The notes below the pieces were generated by a model. It was given only the letters and a program-made list of their open reading frames with translations. It was not told where the DNA came from and did not search any database. Source: Silanimonas sp. (lineage in GTDB: Bacteria; Pseudomonadota; Gammaproteobacteria; Xanthomonadales; Xanthomonadaceae). From it: DNA of 64,000 bases. Every line of letters begins with the position of its first letter. The stretch's first letter is position 1. Made by a program: the position numbers and the translations under genes. The stretch spans positions 248,001-312,000 of the forward strand of contig NZ_JAPZSC010000001.1 of assembly GCF_027531545.1 (NCBI RefSeq). Reading direction: 5' to 3'. Positions 8,207 through 17,160 of this stretch are shown in pieces.

Positions 8207-9174
8207 GCGCCGCCCTCGATGAAATGCACGTAGCCACGGCGCGGCGGCAGGGCCAGCGGCAGGCCATCGGCGTCGAACAGGCGCAGCGAGGCGCCTTCGG
8301 TGATGCGCCCCACCCGCGTGGCCGGCGTGGCGACGGCGTTGAGCGCGGCCTGCACGGCCTCGCGCTTCTTCGCCGGTGCCGTGAAGCAGAGTTCGTAATC
8401 GTCGCCGCCGCTGAGCTGGAGGGCGCGGCGCGCGGGCGCGTGGGGGAAGGCATCGAGCAAAGCCGGCGACACCGGCAGCACGTCGGCCTCGACATCGGCC
8501 CCGACGCCGCTCATGGCGAGGATGTGCCCGAGGTCGGCGAGGAAGCCATCGCTCACGTCGATGCAGGCGGTGGCGAGACCGCGCAGGGCGAGGCCCGCAC
8601 CGAGCCGCGGCGCCGGGCGGTCGAGCCGCTCGCGCAAGCTGCCGGTGCGCAGCATCGGTATGCCGGATTTCCACAGGGCCAAGGCGCCGGCGGCATCGCC
8701 CAGCGTGCCGGTCACCCAGAGGTCGTCGCCGGCTTCGGCCCCAGCGCGGGTGAGCGCCTTGCCCTTCGGCACGTAGCCCACGACCGTGACGCTGGCCGCC
8801 AAGGGGCCGCGCGTGGTGTCACCGCCCACGAGGGCGATGCGGTGGGTGTCGGCCAGCGCGCTGAAGCCGGTGGCGAACTCGTCGACGAAGGCGCCATCCT
8901 CGGTCGGCAAGGTCAGCGCGAGGAGCGCGACGGCGGGCTCGGCGCCCATCGCCGCGAGGTCGGAGAGGTTGACCGCCAGCGCCTTCCAGCCGATGGCCGA
9001 GGCCGGCACGCCTTTCGCGAAATGCACGCCCTCGACGAGGGTGTCGACGGCCAGCACCACCTGCTGGCCCTTCGGCGGTTCGATCAGGGCGGCATCGTCG
9101 CCAATGCCCAGCGCCACGTCCGGGCGGGACCCGGCGCGCTGGCGGAGGCGATCGATGAGGGCGAATTCAGCCAT
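8203..9174 (-). CDS. thiL: thiamine-monophosphate kinase
   Basis: ThiL phosphorylates thiamine monophosphate to thiamine diphosphate with ATP. The 323-residue protein starts at MAEFALIDRLRQR (ATG 9174; a longer frame to 9237 is not supported by family length). AIR-synthase-like motifs include LGIGDDAALIEPP (Mg/ATP binding), VNLSDLAAMGAEP, GGDTTRGP, CIDVSDGFLADLGHI and SGGDDYELCFTAP. It lies 26 bp after nusB and its stop overlaps pgpA by 4 bp, so thiL and pgpA are translationally coupled. Confidence 0.96.
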   Translation of the reverse strand: MAEFALIDRLRQRAGSRPDVALGIGDDAALIEPPKGQQVVLAVDTLVEGVHFAKGVPASAIGWKALAVNLSDLAAMGAEPAVALLALTLPTEDGAFVDEFATGFSALADTHRIALVGGDTTRGPLAASVTVVGYVPKGKALTRAGAEAGDDLWVTGTLGDAAGALALWKSGIPMLRTGSLRERLDRPAPRLGAGLALRGLATACIDVSDGFLADLGHILAMSGVGADVEADVLPVSPALLDAFPHAPARRALQLSGGDDYELCFTAPAKKREAVQAALNAVATPATRVGRITEGASLRLFDADGLPLALPPRRGYVHFIEGGA

Positions 9175-9200
9175 GCCCGGGAGCGTGCAACCCGCGTGCC

Positions 9201-9659
9201 TCAGCGGCGGCCCTGGGCCGCCTCGCCGGGACGCCACTCGGCCGCGGCGCGGTCGAGCACGCCGTTCACGTAGGTGTGCCCGTGGTCGGCACCGAAGCGC
9301 TTGGCGGTCTCGATGGCTTCATTGAGGACCACGCGGTACGGCACGTCGACGCGGTGCAGGAGCTCGAAGGCGGCGATGCGCAGCACGGCGCGCTCGATCG
9401 GATCGACCTGCTCGATGCCGCGATCGAGGTAGACGGCGAGGCGCTCGTCGAGGCCTGCGCGGTGATCGGCCACGCCCTTCACCAGCGCTTCGAAGTACTC
9501 CTGGTCGGCCACTTCCATGTCCTGCTCGTGCTGGAACTGGTTGATGACCTGCGGGATCGACGTGCCGGAGACCTGCCAGGCGTACAGGGCCTGCAGGGCG
9601 CGGCGGCGCGCGCGCGAACGCGCGGCGGGATCGATGCCATCGGTGCGGATCGGCTTCAT
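9201..9659 (-). CDS. nusB: transcription antitermination factor NusB
   Basis: NusB binds boxA RNA with S10 (NusE) in rRNA antitermination complexes. 152 residues; motifs [15 protein letters not shown] (Arg-rich N-terminus), [46 protein letters not shown] are diagnostic. Its ATG overlaps the ribH stop as ATGA, the ribH-nusB coupling seen in many proteobacteria. Confidence 0.97.
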   Translation of the reverse strand: MKPIRTDGIDPAARSRARRRALQALYAWQVSGTSIPQVINQFQHEQDMEVADQEYFEALVKGVADHRAGLDERLAVYLDRGIEQVDPIERAVLRIAAFELLHRVDVPYRVVLNEAIETAKRFGADHGHTYVNGVLDRAAAEWRPGEAAQGRR

Positions 9660-10135
9660 GCGGTGGTCTTCTGCCAGTGTTTCAGGAGGTCACTCATCTC
9701 GAGGGCGGCCAGCGCGGCCTCCTCGCCCTTGTTGCCCATCGCGCCGCCGGCGCGCGCTTCGGCATCAGCATAAGCCTCGACCGCCAGCACGCCATTGGCC
9801 ACCGGCAGCTGGAAATCGAGCTGGACGCGCATCAGCGCATCGGAGCAGCCGTCGGCCACCTGCTCGTAGTGGCGGGTGTCGCCGCGGACCACGCAGCCCA
9901 ACGCGACGATGGCGGCGCAGCCGCCGGCCTGCGCGATCGCCGCGGCGGCCAGCGGGATCTCCCAGGCACCAGGCACACGGACGACGTCGATGCGTTCCGC
10001 CTCGACGCCGTTGTCGACCAGCGCCTTGCGGGCGCCATCGACCAGCACGTCGGTGATCTTCGGGTTCCAGCGGCTGGCGACGATGGCGTAGCGGCCGGAC
10101 GGGTGCGGCCGGAGGTCGCCTTCGAAACGGGGCAT
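9656..10135 (-). CDS. ribH: 6,7-dimethyl-8-ribityllumazine synthase
   Basis: RibH condenses 3,4-dihydroxy-2-butanone 4-phosphate with the ribitylamino-uracil to make lumazine, the penultimate step to riboflavin. 159 residues; motifs [46 protein letters not shown] (catalytic His in the DTRHY region) and [14 protein letters not shown] are all present. It starts 52 bp downstream of ribB and overlaps nusB by 4 bp. Confidence 0.97.
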   Translation of the reverse strand: MPRFEGDLRPHPSGRYAIVASRWNPKITDVLVDGARKALVDNGVEAERIDVVRVPGAWEIPLAAAAIAQAGGCAAIVALGCVVRGDTRHYEQVADGCSDALMRVQLDFQLPVANGVLAVEAYADAEARAGGAMGNKGEEAALAALEMSDLLKHWQKTTA

Positions 10136-10187
10136 GGGCGGGAAGGAAAGCGGGCGGTCGCGCAGTTTACGCCCTCTCGGCCCCGGA

Positions 10188-11309
10188 TCAGCGCAGGGGC
10201 AGGTACTCGACCACGTCGAGGCCGTAGCCGCCGAGGCCGATCTGCCGTCGCGGCGTGCCGAGCACGCGCAGGTGCTTCAGGCCGAGGTCCGCGAGGATCT
10301 GCGAGCCCGCGCCGTTGCGCCGCCATTCCTGCACCTTGCCGGTGCCGGCCTCGGGCTGCTCGGTGATGCGCGCCAGCAGGGCGTCGGGGGTGACGGCGTC
10401 GGCCAGTACCACCAGCACGCCCTCCCCCTCAGCCGCGATCCGGGCCATGGCCTCGGCCGCCGAGCCGCCGAAATCCGGGCGACGCCACTGCAGCACGTCG
10501 GCCAGCGGGTTCTTCACATGCACGCGCACGAGCGCCGGGCGCTCGCCCGACGGGGTGCCGCGCACGAGGGCGAAATGCAGTTCGCGGCTGAGTCGGTCGC
10601 GATAGGTGATCAGGCGAAACGGGCCGTGCACCGTCTCGATGGCGCGGTCGTCGACGCGCTCCACGGTGTGCTCGGTGGCGAGGCGATGGCGGATCAGGTC
10701 TTCGATCGAACCGATCTTCAAGCCGTGCTCGCGCGCGAACACCTCGAGCTCGGGGCGACGCGCCATCGAACCGTCGGGATTGAGGATCTCGACCAGCACG
10801 CCGGCGGGCTCCAGCCCCGCCAGCATCGCAAGATCGCTGGCCGCCTCGGTATGGCCGGTGCGCGTGAGCACGCCGCCGGGCTGGGCCATCAGCGGGAAGA
10901 TGTGCCCCGGCTGCGAGAGGTCTTCGGGCGCGGCGTCGGGGCGCACCGCGGTGCGGATGGTGTGCGCGCGATCGTAGGCGCTGATGCCGGTGGTCACACC
11001 CTCGGCCGCCTCGATGCTGACGGTGAAGTTGGTGTGGTGCGGCGAGGTGTTGCTGACGACCATCGGCCCAAGGCCAAGCTGGCGGCAGCGTTCGCGCGTC
11101 AGCGACAGGCACACCAGGCCACGCGCGTGCGTGACCATGAAGTTGATGTCGGAGGGCCGCACCAGTTCGGCGGCCATGATGATGTCGCCTTCGTTCTCGC
11201 GGTCCTCGTCGTCGACGATGACCACCATCTTCCCGGCGCGGATGTCCTCGAGGATCTCCGGGATCGTCGCGAAGCAATTCGGCTCCGTGGAAGAACCAAC
11301 ACCAGCCAT
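10188..11309 (-). CDS. ribB: 3,4-dihydroxy-2-butanone 4-phosphate synthase with degenerate GTP cyclohydrolase II domain
   Basis: The N-terminal domain (about 10-210) makes DHBP from ribulose 5-phosphate and is intact: [61 protein letters not shown]. The C-terminal domain (about 220-373) aligns with GTP cyclohydrolase II ([27 protein letters not shown]) but the three zinc-binding cysteines of the GECLTGDxxxSxRCDCG region and the HRQEGR segment are missing, so it should not hydrolyse GTP. This matches the RibBX-type arrangement; a separate RibA should exist elsewhere. Good Shine-Dalgarno GGAGAGG precedes ATG 11309. It is separated from ribE by a block of about 6 kb. Confidence 0.93.
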   Translation of the reverse strand: MAGVGSSTEPNCFATIPEILEDIRAGKMVVIVDDEDRENEGDIIMAAELVRPSDINFMVTHARGLVCLSLTRERCRQLGLGPMVVSNTSPHHTNFTVSIEAAEGVTTGISAYDRAHTIRTAVRPDAAPEDLSQPGHIFPLMAQPGGVLTRTGHTEAASDLAMLAGLEPAGVLVEILNPDGSMARRPELEVFAREHGLKIGSIEDLIRHRLATEHTVERVDDRAIETVHGPFRLITYRDRLSRELHFALVRGTPSGERPALVRVHVKNPLADVLQWRRPDFGGSAAEAMARIAAEGEGVLVVLADAVTPDALLARITEQPEAGTGKVQEWRRNGAGSQILADLGLKHLRVLGTPRRQIGLGGYGLDVVEYLPLR

Positions 11310-11598
11310 CGTGGACCTCTCCGCTTACGTCGGGCGAGTCAGGCGAACCAACGCCGTTCTCTGGGGATACCCGGGAAGGCGCCGCGGGTCGGGGCGGGAA
11401 TTCTACCCTCACGCCGAGCCATCACCGCACCCGCGATCCACGCCCCGCAATCGAATCGCAACACCGCCTCAATCCTCACGGGACGCTTCGCAAGCAAGCT
11501 CCACCCCGGATGGCCACCGCGGCCGCTCGCCCCGACTCCGGCCCAGACGTCGCGGCCTGCACTCGCTCTTCACGCCGGACCTCACCAGGAGATCCACC
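11310..11598. other. divergent intergenic region between ribB and a secreted-protein gene
   Basis: A 289-bp stretch without a credible gene. On the minus strand a TAGAAT -10-like hexamer (11405-11400) would give an 85-nt ribB leader, but no -35 match is evident. Sequence near 11380-11410 faintly resembles the GGGTGAAATTCCCG core of the FMN riboswitch, but the other conserved RFN segments are absent. The plus-strand promoter of the secreted-protein gene must also lie here but is not recognisable. Confidence 0.4.
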
Positions 11599-12165
11599 TT
11601 GCTGCGCATGCTCGTTCTCATGATGGTCGCAACGCTCGGCGCGCACCCCTCCATTCTCGTGGCGGCGCAAACGGCCTCGACATCCCTCGTCGCGAATCCA
11701 ACGCTGCAAGCGATCGATGATTCAGGCGCACCGCGTGGATGGCGTCTGGACGGAACGGCCGTCGAGGTCGCATCCGACCCCACCGTGACACGGGATGGCT
11801 TGAACTCACTCCGTGTCACGTTCGAAAAGGGCGCACCCTATGCCGGCATCGTCCAGAGATTGGATGGCGATAGGGCCAAGGACGCGACGGTGGTCATTGA
11901 AGGTTGGCTAGCACGCGACACGGCCACCGCCGCTGTCGGCGTGTGGGCCCGCGCGTTTGACAAGGAAGGCGGGAGCATTGGGTATGCGAACTCATACGAG
12001 CTTGACCTGCCGGCCGACAAGCGCTTTCGTCGCCACAGCATCGAGCTGAAGGTGCCGCCCGAAACGAACACCTTGCTCGTCGGTGCGTCGATCTATGGAG
12101 ACTCCGGCATGGCGTGGTTCGGCGGCGTGGACGCCAGCATCAAGCGCGACAGCGATACTCAGTGA
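11599..12165 (+). CDS. secreted protein with predicted beta-sandwich (carbohydrate-binding-like) domain
   Basis: Not recognised as a named gene. 188 residues: a signal peptide (LVLMMVATLGAHPSILVAAQ) followed by a single domain with alternating hydrophobic strands and features of galactose-binding/CBM-like jelly rolls (GAPRGWRLDGTA, GLNSLRVTFEKGAPYAGIVQR, VVIEGWLARD, GDSGMAWFGGVDASI). No catalytic motif is evident. TTG 11599 is preferred because AGGAG lies 7 bp upstream; ATG 11608 is the alternative. It lies upstream of a two-component system and a TonB-dependent receptor on the same strand, inside the block separating the rib genes. A role in binding an extracellular ligand is inference only. 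Confidence 0.6.
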   Translation: MLRMLVLMMVATLGAHPSILVAAQTASTSLVANPTLQAIDDSGAPRGWRLDGTAVEVASDPTVTRDGLNSLRVTFEKGAPYAGIVQRLDGDRAKDATVVIEGWLARDTATAAVGVWARAFDKEGGSIGYANSYELDLPADKRFRRHSIELKVPPETNTLLVGASIYGDSGMAWFGGVDASIKRDSDTQ

Positions 12166-12349
12166 AAGCCATGCTCTCGTTCAACGCGGCGTCCTCTGGC
12201 GTGGATGCGCCGAGCATCACCGTTTTCCCTCCCGGCTCTGCCACTCTGGCAGACGCTGGTCGGCTCTAGCGATAGCATCACCACGCCCATGGCGTTTACC
12301 GCTGGGGCCCCCTGAGCAAAGCTTGCACCCAACGTCGTCCGGAAAGTCC

Positions 12350-13045
12350 GTGAAGAACCTGCTGGAAGGCCGCAAGATTCTCATCGCCGAGGACGAACCC
12401 GCCTTGGCGGACGTTCTTCGCGCCTACTTGGCGAGGGAGGGCGCCCTCGTCAGGATCGCGCCGGACGGCCGGATCGCCAGCGAAGAGGTCCATCGGTGGC
12501 GGCCGGACGTGATCCTCCTCGACATCCGGATGCCCAACAAGGACGGCCTTTCGGTACTGGTGTCGGTGCGGGAGGACGATGCCAACATTCCCGTCATCCT
12601 GATCAGCGCGTTGGGCGACGACGTCGACCGTCTTTCCGGATTTCGACTCGGCGCGGACGATTACATCGTCAAGCCCTTCAATCCCCTCGAGGTCGTCGCA
12701 CGCGCCGCCGCCGTGCTGCGTCGGCAGGAGGGCGCCAAGCAACTTGCATCGACCCCGCCTATCGTCCACGGGGGGCTGCGCATCGAAGTCGAAAGCCGGC
12801 GTGCGTTCGCCAACGACAAGCTGATCAACCTGACCCCGACGGAGTTCCGACTCCTCACGACCATGGCACGTCGCCCGGGCCGGATGTTCACTCGGGCAGA
12901 ATTGGGCGATGCCGTGCTGAGCGAAGTGGCGGCCGACCGGGGCGTCGACGCCCACCTCAGTCGATTGCGCGCGAAGATCGCCATTGTCGAATCGGTGAGG
13001 ATCGTCGCCATCCGCGGCGAAGGCTACAGGCTGGACATCGAATGA
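12350..13045 (+). CDS. OmpR-family response regulator
   Basis: A 231-residue two-component response regulator. Receiver domain (about 8-122) has acidic pocket E14-D15, phospho-acceptor Asp58 in VILLDIRMPNKDG, a Ser/Ala switch (LISAL) and Lys108 in DDYIVKPF. The C-terminal winged helix (about 135-231) has LTPTEFRLLTTMARRPGRMFTRAEL and the terminal RGEGYRLDIE. Closest in style to BaeR-type regulators. Start GTG 12350 has GGAAAG just 3 bp upstream; other starts are possible. The 184-bp gap upstream holds a small hairpin (12238-12252) and no clear promoter. Its stop overlaps the kinase ATG (ATGA), so the pair is coupled. Confidence 0.9.
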   Translation: MKNLLEGRKILIAEDEPALADVLRAYLAREGALVRIAPDGRIASEEVHRWRPDVILLDIRMPNKDGLSVLVSVREDDANIPVILISALGDDVDRLSGFRLGADDYIVKPFNPLEVVARAAAVLRRQEGAKQLASTPPIVHGGLRIEVESRRAFANDKLINLTPTEFRLLTTMARRPGRMFTRAELGDAVLSEVAADRGVDAHLSRLRAKIAIVESVRIVAIRGEGYRLDIE

Positions 13046-14187
13046 TGAATTCCTTGCGGATGCAAATCGCCTGCCTCGCGATCGCGATCAGCGTGGCGGC
13101 GGCCCTGATCGCCGCCTTCGTCCCCGACGTGCTGTACTGGCTGCGCGATTACCTCTTCATGGCATCGCTGCCGGCGCAGGAGCAGGAGACGTTGCGCAAG
13201 CTCACCGAGGCCTACGGGAGTTGCTCCGGCATCGTCCGTTCCTTCGAGAGCCAACATGGCATCGAGCGCTGGAACCTCAATTACCACGTGGCCCTGACCA
13301 CCGTGATCGTCGCCACCGCGTTGATCGGCGGAGCCTTGGCGTTCAAGTTGGCGGGTGGCATCGCCGCGCCGATCATCGGACTGTCGCGGGCCGCCAGGGC
13401 GATCGCCGGTGGATCGCGCGACGCCGCGCTGCTGCCGCCGCGTTCCGGCCCGCGCGAGGTCGGCGACCTGATCGGCGACTTCGCGCTGATGACCGAATCA
13501 CTGGCCGCCGCGGATCGCGACCTCCGCTTGCGGTCGAACGGCATCGCGCACGAACTGCGCACGCCCTTGGCGGTGATCCGCGCCCGATTGATGGGCGCGA
13601 AGGACAAGGTGTTCGTCGCGGACGGGGCGTTTTTTGACAGCCTGCTCGGCCAGGTCTCGCAGATCGAGCGCCTCGCCAGCGACCTGAGCATGCTCTGCGA
13701 CAGCCAGGGCATCGGGTTCTCGCTTGAGCGCGCCCCGACCTCGGTCGACGACGTCGTCGATGCGGTGATCCACTGCCTCGAGCCGATGGCGGAGGAACAC
13801 CGCGTGGACCTGACGCGACAGAGCAGCGGGCGGGTGATCGCCGACGCCGATCCCGCCCGCCTGGAACGGGCGATCTCCAACCTGGTCGAGAACGCGATCC
13901 AGCACGCTGGCGCCACCCGGGTGACCATCACGGTGGAAGACGTCGGCGATCAATGCCGGATCATCGTCGTCGATAACGGTCGCGGCTGGCCGGTCAGCGA
14001 TCCCGAGGCGCTCAAGGAGCCGTTCGTCACCGGCGACTCCGCGACCCGAGAGCGCAGCAAACGCACGGGCCTTGGCCTTGCCATCGTGCAGGCGATCGCA
14101 CGGGCGCACCAAGGCTCGCTCGTGCTGGAGAGTTCTCCTGGCGGTGGCGCACGAGCAGTGCTCACCATACCGAAGACGATCAACTGA
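13042..14187 (+). CDS. membrane sensor histidine kinase
   Basis: A 381-residue HAMP-type sensor kinase, partner of the preceding regulator. TM1 about 7-27, a short periplasmic part (about 40-80, with one Cys in YGSCSG), TM2 about 82-104, HAMP, then HisKA with phospho-acceptor His170 (GIAHELRTPLAVIRARL) and HATPase with N box LVENAIQH (Asn284), G1 DNGRGW and G2 TGLGLAIV. The sensing domain is only about 40 residues, too small for a PAS/Cache fold, suggesting membrane-proximal or metal-type sensing. The adjacent downstream TonB-dependent receptor gene is a plausible target. Confidence 0.9.
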   Translation: MMNSLRMQIACLAIAISVAAALIAAFVPDVLYWLRDYLFMASLPAQEQETLRKLTEAYGSCSGIVRSFESQHGIERWNLNYHVALTTVIVATALIGGALAFKLAGGIAAPIIGLSRAARAIAGGSRDAALLPPRSGPREVGDLIGDFALMTESLAAADRDLRLRSNGIAHELRTPLAVIRARLMGAKDKVFVADGAFFDSLLGQVSQIERLASDLSMLCDSQGIGFSLERAPTSVDDVVDAVIHCLEPMAEEHRVDLTRQSSGRVIADADPARLERAISNLVENAIQHAGATRVTITVEDVGDQCRIIVVDNGRGWPVSDPEALKEPFVTGDSATRERSKRTGLGLAIVQAIARAHQGSLVLESSPGGGARAVLTIPKTIN

Positions 14188-14296
14188 ACGAGAAGGCAAC
14201 GCGGCCCGCGCGCAACGGTCCCGCAATCGAGAGCGCATTCTCCCGAAAGGCTTCGAAACCATCGTGCATGCACCAACCCTGCACGAGAACGTCGAC

Positions 14297-16417
14297 ATGC
14301 CCGCGTCACCGGATCGCCACCGCGCACTCAACCTACTCGCACTTTCGATTGCCCTTGCCATCAGCTCGCCAGCGCGCGCGCAGGCCGAGGACGCCGCAAA
14401 AGCAGACACAGGGACGCGGACCTACGCGCCAGAGTTCTTCGCTTCGTCCGCGCCGGTCAATGCCCTGCAGATGGTCGAGCGCGTGCCCGGGTTCACGATC
14501 GACGAGGGCGGCATGGAACGCGGCTTCGGCACCAATGCCGGCAACATCCTGATCGATGGCGAAAGGCCGTCCACCAAGTCCGACGACATCCGCACGCTCC
14601 TCGCCCGCATCCCCGCGGATCGCGTCACGAGGATCGAGCTGATCGAGCGCGCCGGCGTCAACCAGGAAGCGCAAGGCCAAAGCCGCATCGTGAATGTCGT
14701 CCGAAGTGCGAGCACCGGGGCCAACGGCACCTACACGCTGGGCCTCGGCGTCGACGAGGACGGCGTCGCCCGGCCGTTCGGCCAGTCTGCGCTGTCCTTC
14801 GAGCGGGGAGGAACGCAGTACGAGCTCGGCCTGGATTACCGGAACGACCTGTACCAGCTGTCCGGGGCCGAAACGAACTACGACGCCGCACGCTTGGCCG
14901 ATCGCATCCTGGGCATCGGCATCGACAGCGACAGCCGGCAAACCGCCGTGACCGGCACCGTCCGCGGCGCCGTGGGATCGGCGCGTTGGGGGGTCAATGC
15001 AAGGCTCGATCGTGATTCGTACACGACCGTCCGGATCAGCGACGTCTTCAACCCGCAGGGGGCCTTGCAGGGTCGGGAAGTGCTTGAAAGCGGATCGCCG
15101 ACGAACCGCGACGGTTTCGAGCTGGGCGCGGACCTTGAGTTCAGCCCCATGCCATCGATCACCACCAAGCTGGTGGGGCTGTACAGCAGGTACGACATCC
15201 TGTCCCGCAACGATCTTTCGCGGTCTGGACCGGGCCTCTCCGCACTGTCGCAGAGCTCACGCAACGACAACCGCGAGGATGAAGCCATCCTGCGGATCGG
15301 CAACACCGTCGCCGCCGGCGACCGCCATTCGATCCAGTTCGGCGTCGAGGCGGTCCGCAACCAACTTCGCGGCCGCTTCACCAGCGCGATCGCGGGCCTT
15401 CCCCCGCTGCCCGCGTCGAACGTCGATGTCAGCGAACTCCGTATTGAGCCCTTCATCTCCGACGTGTGGTCGATCCGTCCGACATGGAAGATCGAGGCCG
15501 CGATGATCGCCGAGCGATCGACGCTTCGCGTCCGCGGCGATGCCACGGCGAGCCGACAGTTCCTGTTCTGGAAGCCCCGCCTCGTGTCGACGTGGACACT
15601 CGACCCTGTCACGACCCTCGATCTTCGTTTCGAACGACGGGCGGCGCAGCTTGATTTCAACGACTACGCGACGTCCGTCGATCTCGGCCTGGGCGCCCTG
15701 GTCGATGCCGGGAATGCCGAGCTGGTGCCGGAACGGACCTCGACCTTGACGGCCACGCTGCGTCGCGCGTGGCTGGGCAGGGGCAGTGGCCAGGTCCGCG
15801 GGTGGATCACCCACATCGACGATACGCAGGATTTGGTTCCGATCACGATCCGCGACGGCACGGGCGCGATCGTGTCGGTGGTCGACGGCCCGGGGAACAT
15901 CGGCCGCGGCCGCGAATGGGGGGTTTCGCTGGACTTGAGCCTGCCTCTGGAGAAAATGCTCCCGCTCGGCGATTCCGGGGAGGTCACGCTCACGTATGCC
16001 GGGACGTACCGGCACAGCCGCGTCACCGACCCGGTCACCGGCCTGGAACGGCGCTTGCAGCCGAAATTCGGACCGTCCTGGGCCCCGGAGCAGCAGCACG
16101 CCCTCGCGCTGCGCCATGACGTCCTCGACTCGCCCTTCGCCTGGGGGGCGAACCTGGACTGGTCGTCGAGCCAGACGCGCTACTTCTATGGCCAGACCCT
16201 GCGCTTCGGGGAAACCCCCTCGCTGGGTCTGTTCGCGGAGTATGCGGTGGCACGCGGGAAGTTCCGGTTCGAAGTCGACAACGCCAACAGTTACGACATC
16301 GGCCGGGAACGCGTCTTCTATGCCGGAAGCCGGGCGGACGGCGTGGTCGCGGGCTCGGCATCGCGGACGCTGAATCGCAACACGCGCGTGCTGCTCTCGT
16401 TCAACGGCCGTTTCTGA
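14297..16417 (+). CDS. TonB-dependent outer membrane receptor
   Basis: A 706-residue outer-membrane receptor. ATG 14297 gives a signal peptide ending near SPARAQA. A plug domain follows (about 40-150: VNALQMVERVPGFTIDEGG, NILIDGERPSTKSDDI, IPADRVTRIELIERAG), then a 22-strand-type barrel with alternating aromatic strands and C-terminal VLLSFNGRF ending in Phe as required for BAM recognition. No separate TonB box is obvious. It lies 109 bp after the kinase gene; no convincing promoter is seen in the gap, so it may be read from the regulator. Substrate (siderophore, metal, oligosaccharide) cannot be told from sequence. A GTG start at 14264 is possible. Confidence 0.87.
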   Translation: MPASPDRHRALNLLALSIALAISSPARAQAEDAAKADTGTRTYAPEFFASSAPVNALQMVERVPGFTIDEGGMERGFGTNAGNILIDGERPSTKSDDIRTLLARIPADRVTRIELIERAGVNQEAQGQSRIVNVVRSASTGANGTYTLGLGVDEDGVARPFGQSALSFERGGTQYELGLDYRNDLYQLSGAETNYDAARLADRILGIGIDSDSRQTAVTGTVRGAVGSARWGVNARLDRDSYTTVRISDVFNPQGALQGREVLESGSPTNRDGFELGADLEFSPMPSITTKLVGLYSRYDILSRNDLSRSGPGLSALSQSSRNDNREDEAILRIGNTVAAGDRHSIQFGVEAVRNQLRGRFTSAIAGLPPLPASNVDVSELRIEPFISDVWSIRPTWKIEAAMIAERSTLRVRGDATASRQFLFWKPRLVSTWTLDPVTTLDLRFERRAAQLDFNDYATSVDLGLGALVDAGNAELVPERTSTLTATLRRAWLGRGSGQVRGWITHIDDTQDLVPITIRDGTGAIVSVVDGPGNIGRGREWGVSLDLSLPLEKMLPLGDSGEVTLTYAGTYRHSRVTDPVTGLERRLQPKFGPSWAPEQQHALALRHDVLDSPFAWGANLDWSSSQTRYFYGQTLRFGETPSLGLFAEYAVARGKFRFEVDNANSYDIGRERVFYAGSRADGVVAGSASRTLNRNTRVLLSFNGRF

Positions 16418-16439
16418 ACAGCCCGATGAGGATGGGCCA

Positions 16440-16459
16440 GCGGTGTCGCGAAACACCGC
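16440..16459. terminator. hairpin between convergent receptor and cytochrome b561 genes
   Basis: GCGGTGT and ACACCGC form a 7-bp perfect stem with a CGCGAA loop, placed in the 60-bp gap between two convergent stop codons. It lacks a T-run on either side, so it is at best an imperfect bidirectional terminator. Confidence 0.4.
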
Positions 16460-16477
16460 CGGCCTTGCTCGAAGGGA

Positions 16478-17155
16478 TCAGGCGAAGCGGACCAGCGCCC
16501 AGACGCCCGCGGCGACGAGGGCCCCGAGGACGATGGCGCGCGACAAAGGCGCCATGAAAGGCGCGGGTCCCTGCAGATCGGCATCGCGCCCCGTCAGCAT
16601 CGGCACGATGAGGTTGCGGCGTTTGAGCACGGCATAGGCCAGCGCGGCCACGATGTGCAAGGCGACCACCGCCTGCAACACGGTGAACCCCCATTCGTGC
16701 ACGTCCCCCAGCCAGCGGGTCATGCGCCCGCCGACCCAGCCGCTCAGCGGGGCTTCGACCACGAAGAGATCGCCGCCGGAGAGAAACAGCCCGGACAACG
16801 TCTGCACACCCACCAGGAGCAGGAGCAGGATCACGGCCAGTGCGCCGGCGGGGTTGTGCCCCGGATGGGCCGGAAGCGGTCCCGGGCGGGCGAGCTCACG
16901 AAGGTGTTCAAGCACGGCGGCCGGACCGCGGACGAAGTGTCGAAACCGCGCGGTCTCGCTTCCGACGAAGCCCCACGCGACCCGAAAGAGCACCAGGCCC
17001 AACGCGCCATAGCCGAACAGCATGTGGCGCTCCCAATCCTCGTTCTCCGCCGTCCACCAGGAGCCGGCGAGACAAACGACCAGCCCCCAGTGGACGACCC
17101 GGACCGGGAGGTCCCAAACGCGAAGGGACCGTTCGGAATCAGCCGGAGCGGTCAT
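16478..17155 (-). CDS. cytochrome b561-type integral membrane protein
   Basis: Di-heme b-type cytochrome of the bacterial b561 / Ni-hydrogenase b-subunit superfamily, 225 residues from ATG 17155. Segments RVWDLPVRVVHWGLVVCLAGSW, LFGYGALGLVLFRVAWGFVG and DVHEWGFTVLQAVVALHIVAAL carry the expected heme-ligand histidines (VVHW, DVHEW, ALHIVA), with four to five membrane helices. It lies 5 bp downstream of the cytochrome c' gene. Such pairs move electrons between the quinone pool and a periplasmic c-type cytochrome; the direction is unknown here. Confidence 0.88.
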   Translation of the reverse strand: MTAPADSERSLRVWDLPVRVVHWGLVVCLAGSWWTAENEDWERHMLFGYGALGLVLFRVAWGFVGSETARFRHFVRGPAAVLEHLRELARPGPLPAHPGHNPAGALAVILLLLLVGVQTLSGLFLSGGDLFVVEAPLSGWVGGRMTRWLGDVHEWGFTVLQAVVALHIVAALAYAVLKRRNLIVPMLTGRDADLQGPAPFMAPLSRAIVLGALVAAGVWALVRFA

Positions 17156-17160
17156 GGGGA

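Noticed and set aside
11310-11420. Possible FMN riboswitch upstream of ribB
   Set aside because: A stretch resembling GGGTGAAATTCCCG occurs, but the other RFN core segments (CCGGCGGT, GCCCGCGAGC, CCGGAT) are absent in the right order.
12238-12252. CTGCCA-CTC-TGGCAG hairpin upstream of the response regulator as a terminator
   Set aside because: Six base pairs with a 3-nt loop and no T-run is too weak to call; mentioned only under the regulator.
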